Assembly (NCBI GenBank): GCA_036563895.1
Contig: DATCLN010000197.1
Coordinates: 1-14,659 of the forward strand
Reading direction: 5' to 3'
Source of the DNA: ZCTH02-B3 sp036563895
GTDB lineage: Bacteria > Bacillota > Bacilli > Paenibacillales > Paenibacillaceae
Length of the DNA: 14,659 bases
The notes beneath the pieces were generated by a model that saw only the letters and a list, made by a program, of their open reading frames with translations, had not been told where the DNA came from and searched no databases. Made by a program: the position numbers and the translations under genes. Within the stretch, counting starts at the first letter, position 1. Every line of letters starts with the position of its first letter. Positions 5,607 through 12,615 of this stretch are shown in pieces.

Positions 5607-6260
5607 ATGGCCGGGCGGAATCGAATTATGGAAATCTTTGTCGCCGCACTGTTCGCCTTGTCGGTGATGGCGGCTTGCAGTTCCCGGGCCCAGCAGCCGG
5701 ACGGGCCCGGGACGGGAGGGGTGCTGGCGCCTTCTCCGACGGCCACGCCTTCCCCTTCGTCTTCCGCGGCCGCGCCGCCGGCTTCGGCCGCCGACGGCCG
5801 GCCGGCGGAAAAAGACGCCGCAAGCGCCAGCCTTGAGGACGATCCAGCGGACGGGACGCCGCCGGAGAACGCGGCGCCGGACGACCCCCGGCCGTCCCTG
5901 AACGGCATCGCCCTCGGCACTTCCATCCATGAAGCGGCCAGGCGCTTCGGCGCTCCCCTTGACCGGTACACGCTGCCGGACGGCAGCCGGATCGTGGAAA
6001 TGAACGAGTACGGCGGGTTCACGGTGGGATTCGCGGACGGCAAGGCCGTCTACGTCGAAGTCTACTCGCCCGAAGTCCCGACGGGCATCCACGGGCTGGC
6101 CGTCGGGGGTTCCGCGGAGGACGCGGTCCGGGCCATCGGCGCCGTCATCGATCCGTTCTCCAATGTGCTCGTCGCGGAGGTGGAGGGCGGGATCCTGAAG
6201 GTCGATCTCGATCCGGAGACGCGAAAGGTCATCTCCGTCCGGCTGATCGGGCAGGATTGA
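5607..6260 (+). CDS. Secreted lipoprotein with two SmpA/OmlA-like repeats
   Basis: The 217-residue protein starts at ATG 5607 after GGGGGAG. It has a short basic N-terminus, a hydrophobic stretch (7-22) and a lipobox-like VMAAC with Cys24 as the probable lipidation site. Residues 25 to about 95 are a low-complexity linker rich in Pro, Ala, Ser and Asp, as expected for a tether outside the membrane. The C-terminal part (about 97-217) holds two related units: LNGIALGTSIHEAARRFGAP and IHGLAVGGSAEDAVRAIGAV. Both have the GxxxG.s..eavr..Ga pattern known from SmpA/OmlA- and DUF4309-like folds. The precise function is unknown. It is divergent from xpt, has its own terminator, and may be under an envelope-stress sigma factor. 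Met at the -3 lipobox position is unusual but tolerated. Confidence 0.75.
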   Translation: MAGRNRIMEIFVAALFALSVMAACSSRAQQPDGPGTGGVLAPSPTATPSPSSSAAAPPASAADGRPAEKDAASASLEDDPADGTPPENAAPDDPRPSLNGIALGTSIHEAARRFGAPLDRYTLPDGSRIVEMNEYGGFTVGFADGKAVYVEVYSPEVPTGIHGLAVGGSAEDAVRAIGAVIDPFSNVLVAEVEGGILKVDLDPETRKVISVRLIGQD

Positions 6261-6271
6261 AGCCGGAATTT

Positions 6272-6304
6272 AAGCCGCGGCCTGACGCCGCGGCTTTTGT
6301 TTTG
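6272..6304 (+). terminator. Rho-independent terminator after the lipoprotein gene
   Basis: A perfect 10-bp stem (6272-6281 with 6287-6296) and a five-base loop are followed by TTTGTTTT. It begins 12 bases after the stop codon. Confidence 0.92.
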
Positions 6305-6379
6305 CCGTTTTGCGTTTTCCGTCATGCATGTCCCCCCGGTGTCATATCCATGGAAGCGTGACGGATACGGGCACGGGGG

Positions 6380-7423
6380 GTGACGGCGATCGGGGCGTGG
6401 GTTCGCAGTTTCCAGGTCGGGTTTACCTTTATCGGAACGGTGGTGGGCGCCGGATTCGCCACCGGGCGGGAAATCATGCAGTTTTTCACCCGTTTCGGCC
6501 ACTGGGGCGTCCCGATGATCTTCGTCGCGACGGCGCTGTTCGTATGGCTCGGCACCAGGACGATGCTGATTTCCGCCCGCATCGGCGCCCGCTCCTACGA
6601 AGACCTGAACCGCCATCTGTTCGGGGAACGGTGGGGCGTCTGGGTCAGCCGCCTCATGCTCGTTGTCCTGCTCGGCGCCAACGCCGTCATGCTGGCGGGG
6701 GCGGGGACGATTTTTGCCGAACAGCTCGGACTGAACTACCAGCTCGGCCTGCTGGTCACCGTCATCGGCTGCTTCGTTTTCCTTCACCGCGGAATGTCCG
6801 GCATCCTCGCCATCAACACCGCCGTCGTGCCGCTCATGACCGCCTTCGGCCTGTACATCGCCTTCCGCATGCTCGGCGACCCGGGGAGCCTCGAGGGGCT
6901 GGCGCGGCGGACGGACGCCTCCCTGCTGGGGGCCGGGCTGTCGCCCTTCCTTTACGCCGCCTACAATCTGACCATGGCGCAGGCCGTCCTGGCGCCCCTG
7001 GGCTCCGTCGTCCGCGATCCGCGGACCATCCGGCGCGGCGCCGCGATCGGCGGGCTCGGCATCGGCCTGATGCTGCTGGCGGGCCATGTCTCCATGTCCG
7101 CGCGCATGCCGGACATCGCCCGCTACGAAATCCCGATCGGAGGCATCGCGCAGGAACTCGGGGGCTGGATCCACAGCGCCTATGTCCTGATTGTCTTCCT
7201 TGAAATTTTTACGACGCTGGTATCGGACCAATACGGCATTGCCCTGCAGCTGCAGGCCCGTTTCCACTGGCCGCAGCCCGCCGCTTCCGCGGCGCTCCTC
7301 GCCGTTTGCTTCGCGGCAAGCCAGTTCGGCTTCGGCACGCTGCTTTCCGTGCTCTATCCGCTCTTCGGCGTGCTCTGCCTGGGCTGGATGTTCCAGATCG
7401 GCAGCGCCCGCGCGTCTCCCTGA
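6380..7423 (+). CDS. YkvI-family membrane transporter (amino-acid-permease-like)
   Basis: The 347-residue protein is hydrophobic throughout, with about ten membrane spans. Near the N-terminus it has FIGTVVGAGFATGREIMQFF (about 17-36), the glycine-rich broken first helix typical of LeuT-fold carriers and closely matching the YkvI family of Bacillus. Family substrates are not established. The start is a GTG at 6380: the frame is closed by TGA at 6359-6361, and no ATG occurs between. Its ribosome binding site is poor, so the start is the weak point; the next plausible one is inside the first helix. The gene stands alone behind a terminator and converges on the ATPase gene. The last residues are short and polar, with no extra domain. 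Confidence 0.88.
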   Translation: MTAIGAWVRSFQVGFTFIGTVVGAGFATGREIMQFFTRFGHWGVPMIFVATALFVWLGTRTMLISARIGARSYEDLNRHLFGERWGVWVSRLMLVVLLGANAVMLAGAGTIFAEQLGLNYQLGLLVTVIGCFVFLHRGMSGILAINTAVVPLMTAFGLYIAFRMLGDPGSLEGLARRTDASLLGAGLSPFLYAAYNLTMAQAVLAPLGSVVRDPRTIRRGAAIGGLGIGLMLLAGHVSMSARMPDIARYEIPIGGIAQELGGWIHSAYVLIVFLEIFTTLVSDQYGIALQLQARFHWPQPAASAALLAVCFAASQFGFGTLLSVLYPLFGVLCLGWMFQIGSARASP

Positions 7424-7465
7424 CGGCTCTCCCGGTCCGGCCGCGCCCTCCCGAAGCTCCGCCCG

Positions 7466-7485
7466 GCCGGTCGGATTCGACCGGC
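7466..7485. terminator. Hairpin between two convergent genes
   Basis: GCCGGTCG (7466-7473), loop GATT, CGACCGGC (7478-7485): a perfect 8-bp stem in the 85-base gap between the transporter and ATPase stop codons. Neither strand has a good T tract, so termination is plausible but not assured. Confidence 0.4.
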
Positions 7486-7508
7486 ATGGCTCTCCTGTTT
7501 TCCGGCGG

Positions 7509-10500
7509 TCAAACCGCCTCTTCCGGCTTGTCCAGCCGGATCAGGCCGGCCCGGTCCCCCAGAGCGTCCAGCACCCGTTCCGCCACGTGGCCGTGGCACG
7601 TGAACAGCACCACCTGTCTTCCGCCGGCGATCTCCCGCAGCACTTCGGCGGTCCGGGCGAGCCGGCCGGCGTCGAAATGCACGAACAAATCGTCCATCAA
7701 GAGCGGCAACGGTTCCGGAAGGGCGATCGTTTCCGCCAGCGCAAGGCGCAGCGCCAGATACAGCTGTTCCTGGGTGCCCCTGCTCAGAAACGCGCTGTCC
7801 ACCATTGCGCCTCCCGCCGTTTCCACGGCCAGCGACATCTTTTCTTCCGTCACCGCCACGCGCCGGTATGCGCCTTCGGTCATCCGTGCAAAATAGCGGG
7901 AAGCCAGACGGATGACCTCCGGCTGCCGCTCCTGTTCAAACAGCGTCCGGGTGCGCCGGATGAGGGCGGCGGCGACCGCCAGTTCCACATACCGCTCCAG
8001 CAGCCGTTCCAGTTCGGCCTGCTGTTCCTCCAGACGCTGGCGGATGTCACCCGCGCCGGCCTCTTCCCCGAGGCGTTCCATTTCCTGCGCCAGCCGGCCC
8101 TTTTGTTCCCGCAGCCCGTCGCGCCGCGCCTCAAGCTCCGCCGTCCGGTCGGCGGCTTCCCGCAGCAGGCGTTCAAGCTGCGCTTCATCGTGCCGTTGCA
8201 GCAGGGCGAGCAGCGCTTCCGTCTCTTCCGGGGTCCTGCCCGCCTCGAGGCGCGTCCGGGCTTCCCGCACGCGGTCGAGCAGCTGGCGACGCCGCTCGTC
8301 GACAGCCAGCCTCCTTTCATACGCCTGTTCGTCCCGGACCCCCGCTTCGGCCATCATCGCCCGCAGCAAGGCGTCCGCGGCTTCCCGCTCGCGCAGCGCT
8401 TCCTCCTCCCGCTCCCGGATCCAGCCGATGCGTTTCCGCAGATCTTCCGCTTCTTTCCGCAGCCCGTCGTGCCGGACCGCTTCCCGGTGCAGCGATTGCA
8501 CAAGCCGTGCCAGTTCAAGGGGCGTTTTGCCGGTTCGGGAGGAGTCCGCGGAATCCGCGGCTTCGGCCGTTTCCCCGATGCCGGCCAAAACGGCGCGCGC
8601 CCGGCCGGCGAAATCCGCCATCGCCCGTTCGAGAGCGGCCAGCCTCTCCCTTACCGACCGCAGGCGGCGCAGGGCTTCCTGGCCTTGCTCCGCAAGCCGG
8701 AACAGCTCCTGCCAGGCGTGCGGCGACAACGATTCTTCAATCCGGTTTTGCCGGAGCCAGCCCCGCCAGTCTTCTTCCAGCTGCCGCAGCTTCTCTGCCG
8801 CCGCGTCGCGGGCCAGGACGGCCGCGTCCCGCTCCCGCAGCCAGGCTTCCGTCCGCCGGCGGGCCTCCTCGCGGATCATCCGCCTCCGCTCGAGCTCTTC
8901 CAGCCGCTCCATTTCCCGGCGCACCGCTTCGCGCAAAGCCCGCCGCGTTTCGTCGCGGAACGCCGCGATCTCCGCACGGTCCGGTCCGGCCCCGTCCGCA
9001 CCGGCCCCGTCCGGTCCGGCTTCCAGCAGCCGCGCGGCGGCTGCCTCAGGGTGCTCAAGCAGATGGCGCAAGGCTTCCGCCGCCTGTTCTTCATAGAACC
9101 GGACGGCGGAGGAGGGGTCCGACCCGCCGAACCGGGTTTCGCCGCCGCGCCCATCCGCGCCGGGGCGGCCCCGGGACCCGCCGGCCGTACGCCGGCCCGC
9201 CAGCACGGCGCCCGCCAGGAGCAGCAGCGCCGCACCCGCCAGCAGCCAGACCGGCCACCCGCTCTGGCCGGCCGCCCCCAGGACGGCGGCACCCCCGAGA
9301 ACGGCCATCCCCGCCGCCCCGAGCACCAGAGGCAACACTCCGCCGAACGCCCTGCCGCCGGTGCGCGCATTCGGCCCCGACCGCGCTCCCCTGCCTTGCA
9401 GCAACAGACGCTGCTCCAGTTTGGCCCGCTCCAGCCGGTGCACGGCATCCTCAAACCTTTCCCACGCGTCGGACAGCTCCTGCCGGGTGCGCGGGCGAAA
9501 TGCGCCAAAGGGATGATCCCCGGCCGCGGCCGATGCCTTGGCCGGTTCCGCCGTCCGTCCCGTCGCCGCCGCTTCTTCCGTTTCCTCTTCTCGCCGCGCG
9601 CCGGCCAGGAAGCCGTCGATGCGCAAAATTTCCCTTTCCGCCGCCTCGAGCTCCCGCTCCGCCTTGGCATAGGCATCCCGGATTTGCCGTGCGTCTTCCC
9701 GCTGCGCCACCGTCCCGAACGCTTCCAGGTCGCGGATCGTCCAGTCCCGCGAAATCCGGGCCGTCATCATCCCGATGCTTTCCGTGAGCAGGCGCTCTTC
9801 CGCTTCCAGGGAGGCCGCCTCTTCCGCCTTTGCCGCCACCGCCGCCGCTTCGCTTGCCAATTCTTCAAGTTCCGGCAGGGCGGCGGCAAGCCGACCGTCC
9901 CACTCGGTCGCCTGCAGTTTTTCTTCCGCCTCCAGGCGTTCCCGCCGCAGCCCCTCCAGCTTCTCTTCCGCCTGCGCGCGTTCCCGCAGGGCCGCTTTCC
10001 AGGACGCCGCCGCATGCCCGTCCAGCGGCGGGGAGTCCGGATCGTCCAGCTGCCGCGCCAGCTCCCGTTCTTCGCGCTCTGCCAGCTTTCCGTCCAGCCA
10101 CCATCCGCGGACCCCTATGGCAGCCTGCAGCAGGGCTTGCCGGTGTTGCGCCCCCGGCAGGAGCCTTTCCGTTTCCCCGAGATCCCGTTCCACAGCCTCA
10201 AGCGCCCTGGCCGCCTCATTGTACGATTCCGCCTGCTGGCGGCGCTGCCTCAGTTCCGCTTCCAGCTGCCGAATCCGGTGCAAGACGGCGTTGACGGCAG
10301 GCTGCGAGCCGCGGGGCCGGTACAGCTTGTCCAACTCCGCCTCAAGCTGCCGGATCGCCTGCGTCAGCCGCGCGCCGCCCGCCATTCCGGCATGGTACAG
10401 ATAATTGCCCGCTTCGCCGCTCTGCAGCGCCTCCAGTTCCCGCAGATCGTCCAGCGTGACGGCGAACAGCTGGCGGAACATCGCCGCGGAGACGCCGCCC

Positions 10501-10862
10501 AGCGCGAAACGCTCCCACTCCGCCTGGGGCATGGTGCGGACTGCGCCCCGTTCGTCCCGCAGCGTCACCCATCCGGCGCCCCGTCGACCCTGCTCCGACG
10601 CGTAACGCTCCAGCGTAAACCTCGATCCGTCCCGCATGGCAAAGACCAGCCGCCCGCCGTGCCTGCCGCCGTGCACCGGCTCTCCCCGCTCCACCGGCTG
10701 GTGCCGGGTGGGAAACCCGTACAGCATGCAGCGCACGAAACGAAGCAGCGATGTTTTGCCGGATTCGTTCGGCCCAAACACCACCGCCACCGGCGTTTTG
10801 AACCTGTAGGTCCGCCCCGTCAGCGGACCGAATCCGTCCACCTGCAATTCTTCCAGAAACAC
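7509..10862 (-). CDS. YhaN-like SMC/Rad50-type ATPase (AAA_23/AAA_27), large coiled coil
   Basis: The protein has 1,117 residues. The N-terminal ATPase half has Walker A GPNESGKTS at 30-38, after the characteristic LQVDGFGPL strand. Long Glu/Arg/Ala/Leu coiled coils follow on both sides of a central hydrophobic hairpin (about residues 504-552). The C-terminal half has the ABC-type signature SRGTQEQLYLALRLAL and Walker B LPLLMDDLFVHFD (about 1050-1060), with a downstream His (FTCHGH). Two membrane-like segments inside the coil are a known trait of B. subtilis YhaN. These proteins are expected to act on DNA ends with a YhaO (Mre11/SbcD-like) nuclease. Here no intact partner gene adjoins it. I chose GTG 10862 because GGGGGA lies seven bases upstream and homologues begin at this strand. 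The frame is open to 11102, but that part overlaps a dead HAD gene. Confidence 0.88.
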   Translation of the reverse strand: MFLEELQVDGFGPLTGRTYRFKTPVAVVFGPNESGKTSLLRFVRCMLYGFPTRHQPVERGEPVHGGRHGGRLVFAMRDGSRFTLERYASEQGRRGAGWVTLRDERGAVRTMPQAEWERFALGGVSAAMFRQLFAVTLDDLRELEALQSGEAGNYLYHAGMAGGARLTQAIRQLEAELDKLYRPRGSQPAVNAVLHRIRQLEAELRQRRQQAESYNEAARALEAVERDLGETERLLPGAQHRQALLQAAIGVRGWWLDGKLAEREERELARQLDDPDSPPLDGHAAASWKAALRERAQAEEKLEGLRRERLEAEEKLQATEWDGRLAAALPELEELASEAAAVAAKAEEAASLEAEERLLTESIGMMTARISRDWTIRDLEAFGTVAQREDARQIRDAYAKAERELEAAEREILRIDGFLAGARREEETEEAAATGRTAEPAKASAAAGDHPFGAFRPRTRQELSDAWERFEDAVHRLERAKLEQRLLLQGRGARSGPNARTGGRAFGGVLPLVLGAAGMAVLGGAAVLGAAGQSGWPVWLLAGAALLLLAGAVLAGRRTAGGSRGRPGADGRGGETRFGGSDPSSAVRFYEEQAAEALRHLLEHPEAAAARLLEAGPDGAGADGAGPDRAEIAAFRDETRRALREAVRREMERLEELERRRMIREEARRRTEAWLRERDAAVLARDAAAEKLRQLEEDWRGWLRQNRIEESLSPHAWQELFRLAEQGQEALRRLRSVRERLAALERAMADFAGRARAVLAGIGETAEAADSADSSRTGKTPLELARLVQSLHREAVRHDGLRKEAEDLRKRIGWIREREEEALREREAADALLRAMMAEAGVRDEQAYERRLAVDERRRQLLDRVREARTRLEAGRTPEETEALLALLQRHDEAQLERLLREAADRTAELEARRDGLREQKGRLAQEMERLGEEAGAGDIRQRLEEQQAELERLLERYVELAVAAALIRRTRTLFEQERQPEVIRLASRYFARMTEGAYRRVAVTEEKMSLAVETAGGAMVDSAFLSRGTQEQLYLALRLALAETIALPEPLPLLMDDLFVHFDAGRLARTAEVLREIAGGRQVVLFTCHGHVAERVLDALGDRAGLIRLDKPEEAV
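8977..9020 (-). repeat. Short in-frame tandem repeat inside the ATPase gene
   Basis: CCGGCCCCGTCCG occurs twice, 15 bases apart (8986-8998 and 9001-9013), flanked on both sides by GGTCCGGTCCGG-type sequence. It encodes a Gly/Ala/Asp/Pro-rich linker (GPDGAGADGAGPDR) between coiled coils. The 15-base unit preserves the frame, so the linker length could vary between strains. Confidence 0.6.
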
Positions 10863-10876
10863 CGGCCCGTCCCCCG

Positions 10877-11194
10877 TCAACGTTTTTCTTCCCGTTGCAC
10901 CGTTCGGAAAACGCGCTGCGCCAATAACGCCAATCCCGACTGGCGCAGAAGGCGAAGGGTCTCCGGCGCGCCGTCCATCGGCACCGTGCATTTGGAAAAC
11001 TCGGTTCCCCGTACAGTTCCCGCTTGTCCCGATACCCGTCACGGTCCGCCCCGATGATGAATTCGATCGCCTCTTCTCTCTTGGCTGGTTCAACCGCCGC
11101 AAACCGATCGACCAGCGGCCGGCAAATGCCCGGAACCCCGTTTTCGGTCGAGCAGCGTGTTGTCCGGATCAAACAGAACGGCAGCCGGCTTCAT
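10877..11194 (-). pseudogene. Broken HAD-family phosphatase remnant
   Basis: An ATG (11194) with AGGAGAG about eight bases upstream opens MKPAAVLFDPDNTLLDRKR, which holds HAD motif I (DxDxT, with Pro in place of the usual Leu). The frame then ends at a stop. The homology continues in another frame (LVDRFAAVEPAKREEAIEFI ... DKRELYGE) and returns to the first frame as VPMDGAPETLRLLRQSGLAL, the region just before motif II. The rest of the family's roughly 220-240 residues, including motifs II-IV, is missing, and the frame ends at TGA 10879-10877. Two opposite indels and a large deletion show it is inactive. It begins 12 bases after the Nudix gene and ends 14 bases before the ATPase start, so it was once part of the same transcript. 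Confidence 0.8.
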
Positions 11195-11206
11195 CCGTTT
11201 TCTCTC

Positions 11207-11692
11207 CTATCCGCGGCATATCAAATGTTTCACCGTATCCGACGACAGGATTTCGTCGAACAAAGCCGCATCCGTCAAAAATGGGGGTACGATATTGTGC
11301 TTTTCAAGCTCCCCGATCCCGATCCACTTGCTGACAAGGTTCTCTTCTTTGCCGGCAAACTCCCCGTCCACGGGTTGCACCCGGTCTTCCAGCTCGATCA
11401 GATAATACATCCCGATTTCGTGAAAGTCCCGGCCATCCAGCCTGAAAAAGTTTTCGACCACCAATTTCAGCTTCTTGTCCTTGACCCGCCACCCGTATTC
11501 TTCCGCCAATTCGCGGGCAACCGCCGCATGGCTGTCTTCCTGCATCTCCACCCGCCCGCCGGGCGGAAACCACCAGTCGCGGTCCGAAAACCGCTGAAAC
11601 AGGATGCGGCCGTCCAACACCACAAGTCCGGCAGAGCGAAAGTTGAATTTCATGGATTCACCGACATCAAATGAAATCATCATGTCGCTCAT
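11207..11692 (-). CDS. Nudix hydrolase
   Basis: The 161-residue protein has a complete Nudix box at 46-68: G, five residues, E52, seven residues, then RELAEEYGW (60-68). The known chemistry is Mg2+-dependent cleavage of a nucleoside diphosphate linked to another group. The substrate is not predictable. The domain covers about 14-155, with WWFPPGG before the box as usual. The start is uncertain. ATG 11692 gives the full length, but GGGAGG lies only two bases before it. ATG 11683 or 11680 fits that site better (11 or more bases), and 11653 would give the shortest product. It overlaps the end of the GNAT remnant and is the only intact gene of the transcript running from the promoter at 12240-12268. 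Confidence 0.88.
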   Translation of the reverse strand: MSDMMISFDVGESMKFNFRSAGLVVLDGRILFQRFSDRDWWFPPGGRVEMQEDSHAAVARELAEEYGWRVKDKKLKLVVENFFRLDGRDFHEIGMYYLIELEDRVQPVDGEFAGKEENLVSKWIGIGELEKHNIVPPFLTDAALFDEILSSDTVKHLICRG

Positions 11693-11831
11693 TTCCTCCC
11701 AACACCAAATAATGGCTGGAGTTTTCGGTAAACGCCCCCGCCGAAAATCCGATGGACCGGTAAAAAAGATCGGCCTCCGGGTTGGCGGTTTTCAGTGCGA
11801 GCAGGACAGGCGGCTTTTCCTGGTGGTTCAT
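11667..11831 (-). pseudogene. GNAT acetyltransferase stub (C-terminal fragment)
   Basis: A 54-codon frame starts at ATG 11831 after GGAGAGG and begins MNHQEKPPVLL. It runs straight into LKTANPEADLFYRSIGF, which resembles the last strand-helix unit of GNAT enzymes (NPxAxxFYxxxGF). Everything that binds acetyl-CoA in this family (the RxxGxG/A loop and about 90 residues) is absent. The likely history is an internal deletion joining the first few codons to the C-terminus. It ends inside the start of the Nudix gene. A short functional peptide is unlikely. Confidence 0.65.
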
Positions 11832-11839
11832 GGTTCTAC

Positions 11840-12154
11840 TCACCTCTCCGGTCTCGACGTTTTCTGTTCCATGAAATCCCCGCCACATCTCTCCACGCCC
11901 CTCATGGTCTGACAAAAGCTTCTTGATCACGGGGATCGCCCGCTCCCGGGCCTGCCTTGTTGTCTCGCCTTCCGGCAGTCTCCACGGCCCGCGCATAGCT
12001 GCTGGAAGCGATGACGTCGATGCCTTCATGCCGCAGCAACTCCGCCACGCGAACGGCGTCCCGCCAGCCCTGCTCGGACAGCCCGCGGTTTCGTTCGTCT
12101 CCCGGATAAAACGGCGATGCGGCGTGTCTGACAAAATAGATCCACGTTTTTCAT
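11840..12154 (-). pseudogene. Broken histidine phosphatase (phosphoglycerate mutase-like)
   Basis: ATG 12154, with GGAGAG nine bases upstream, reads MKNVDLFCQT. One base less in the A5 run (T5 on the plus strand, 12147-12151) would give MKTWIYFVRHAASPFYPGD, with the RHA catalytic histidine motif of the family. The second frame continues with GLSEQGWRDAVRVAELLRHE and IDVIASSSYARAVETA, the classic N-terminal half. It then jumps: RLPEGETTRQARERAIPVIK, a segment normally found some 40 residues later, appears in yet another frame. The C-terminal catalytic histidine region is missing. Normal length is about 190-200 residues and here about 105 codons remain. It is therefore inactive. It is the first gene behind the promoter at 12240-12268. 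Confidence 0.8.
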
Positions 12155-12239
12155 CGGTTTTTTCTCTCCAAAATGGCAAAAAAACGCCCGACCTCTCCCT
12201 CTTCCGTCGAGCGCCTTCCTGCTGTCGTTCCATGATCCG

Positions 12240-12268
12240 ATTGTGGGACAACGAAACGGTTTGGTCAA
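12240..12268 (-). promoter_or_regulatory. Sigma-A promoter for the histidine phosphatase/GNAT/Nudix transcript
   Basis: TTGACC (12268-12263), a 17-base spacer and CACAAT (12245-12240) on the minus strand. It lies about 85 bases before the histidine phosphatase start. The good -35 and spacing, and the position ahead of a ribosome binding site, make it credible. Confidence 0.6.
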
Positions 12269-12315
12269 GAGCCTCAATACAAATTCCATTGAAGGAAGCC
12301 TTTCGAATAGCCGAT

Positions 12316-12558
12316 GAGGTCATTCTGCTCTCCGTCGGCGCCATGCCCCCGGGGACCCCGTGCCTTGTTGAAATGCTGGCCAGCATGTATCGGAAAAAGA
12401 TCAAGGATCAATATGTGAAGGACTATTTGAAACGTTCCGGGATGAAAGCGGCGGAAATCGACCGGTGGCTGTTGCCGGTGGCGGCGGCGAGGCTGAACGA
12501 ACGGGTGCCTGAAGCGGAGCAGGAGCAGCTGCTTGGTATCGTCCGCCGGCAAATCGGA
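12316..12558 (+). pseudogene. C-terminal fragment of an aminoglycoside phosphotransferase-like kinase
   Basis: On the plus strand, about 80 codons read VILLSVGAMPPGTP, then MYRKKIKDQYVKDYLKRSG and EIDRWLLPVAAARLNE, then EQEQLLGIVRRQI. This matches the last helices of APH/choline-kinase-fold proteins, where ExxRW.PV.AAARL.E is typical. The whole kinase core (P-loop, HGD catalytic loop, DFG-like motif) is absent. The open frame around it extends further on both sides but shows no homology. It therefore looks like the tail of a gene left by deletion. It lies against the direction of its neighbours and ends 57 bases from the Cof-type HAD stop codon. Confidence 0.65.
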
Positions 12559-12615
12559 ATTGGGCCATGGCGGATTTCCCCAATAAAATGTCAATGCCCC
12601 GTCCGTCACAGTGCG

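Noticed and set aside
5384..6043. Upstream extension of the xpt frame to 6043
   Set aside because: The added part is antisense to the lipoprotein gene and crosses the xpt promoter and repeats. The Xpt family starts at 5383.
6062..7267. Long minus-strand open frame opposite the YkvI-like gene
   Set aside because: Polar, low-complexity translation with no domain. The plus strand encodes a convincing membrane protein.
7191..11057. A 1,288-codon open frame on the plus strand across the ATPase gene
   Set aside because: It is a mirror of GC-rich coding on the other strand: low-complexity Pro/Arg/Phe/Gln translation, no domain, and the minus-strand frame has complete Walker A, signature and Walker B motifs.
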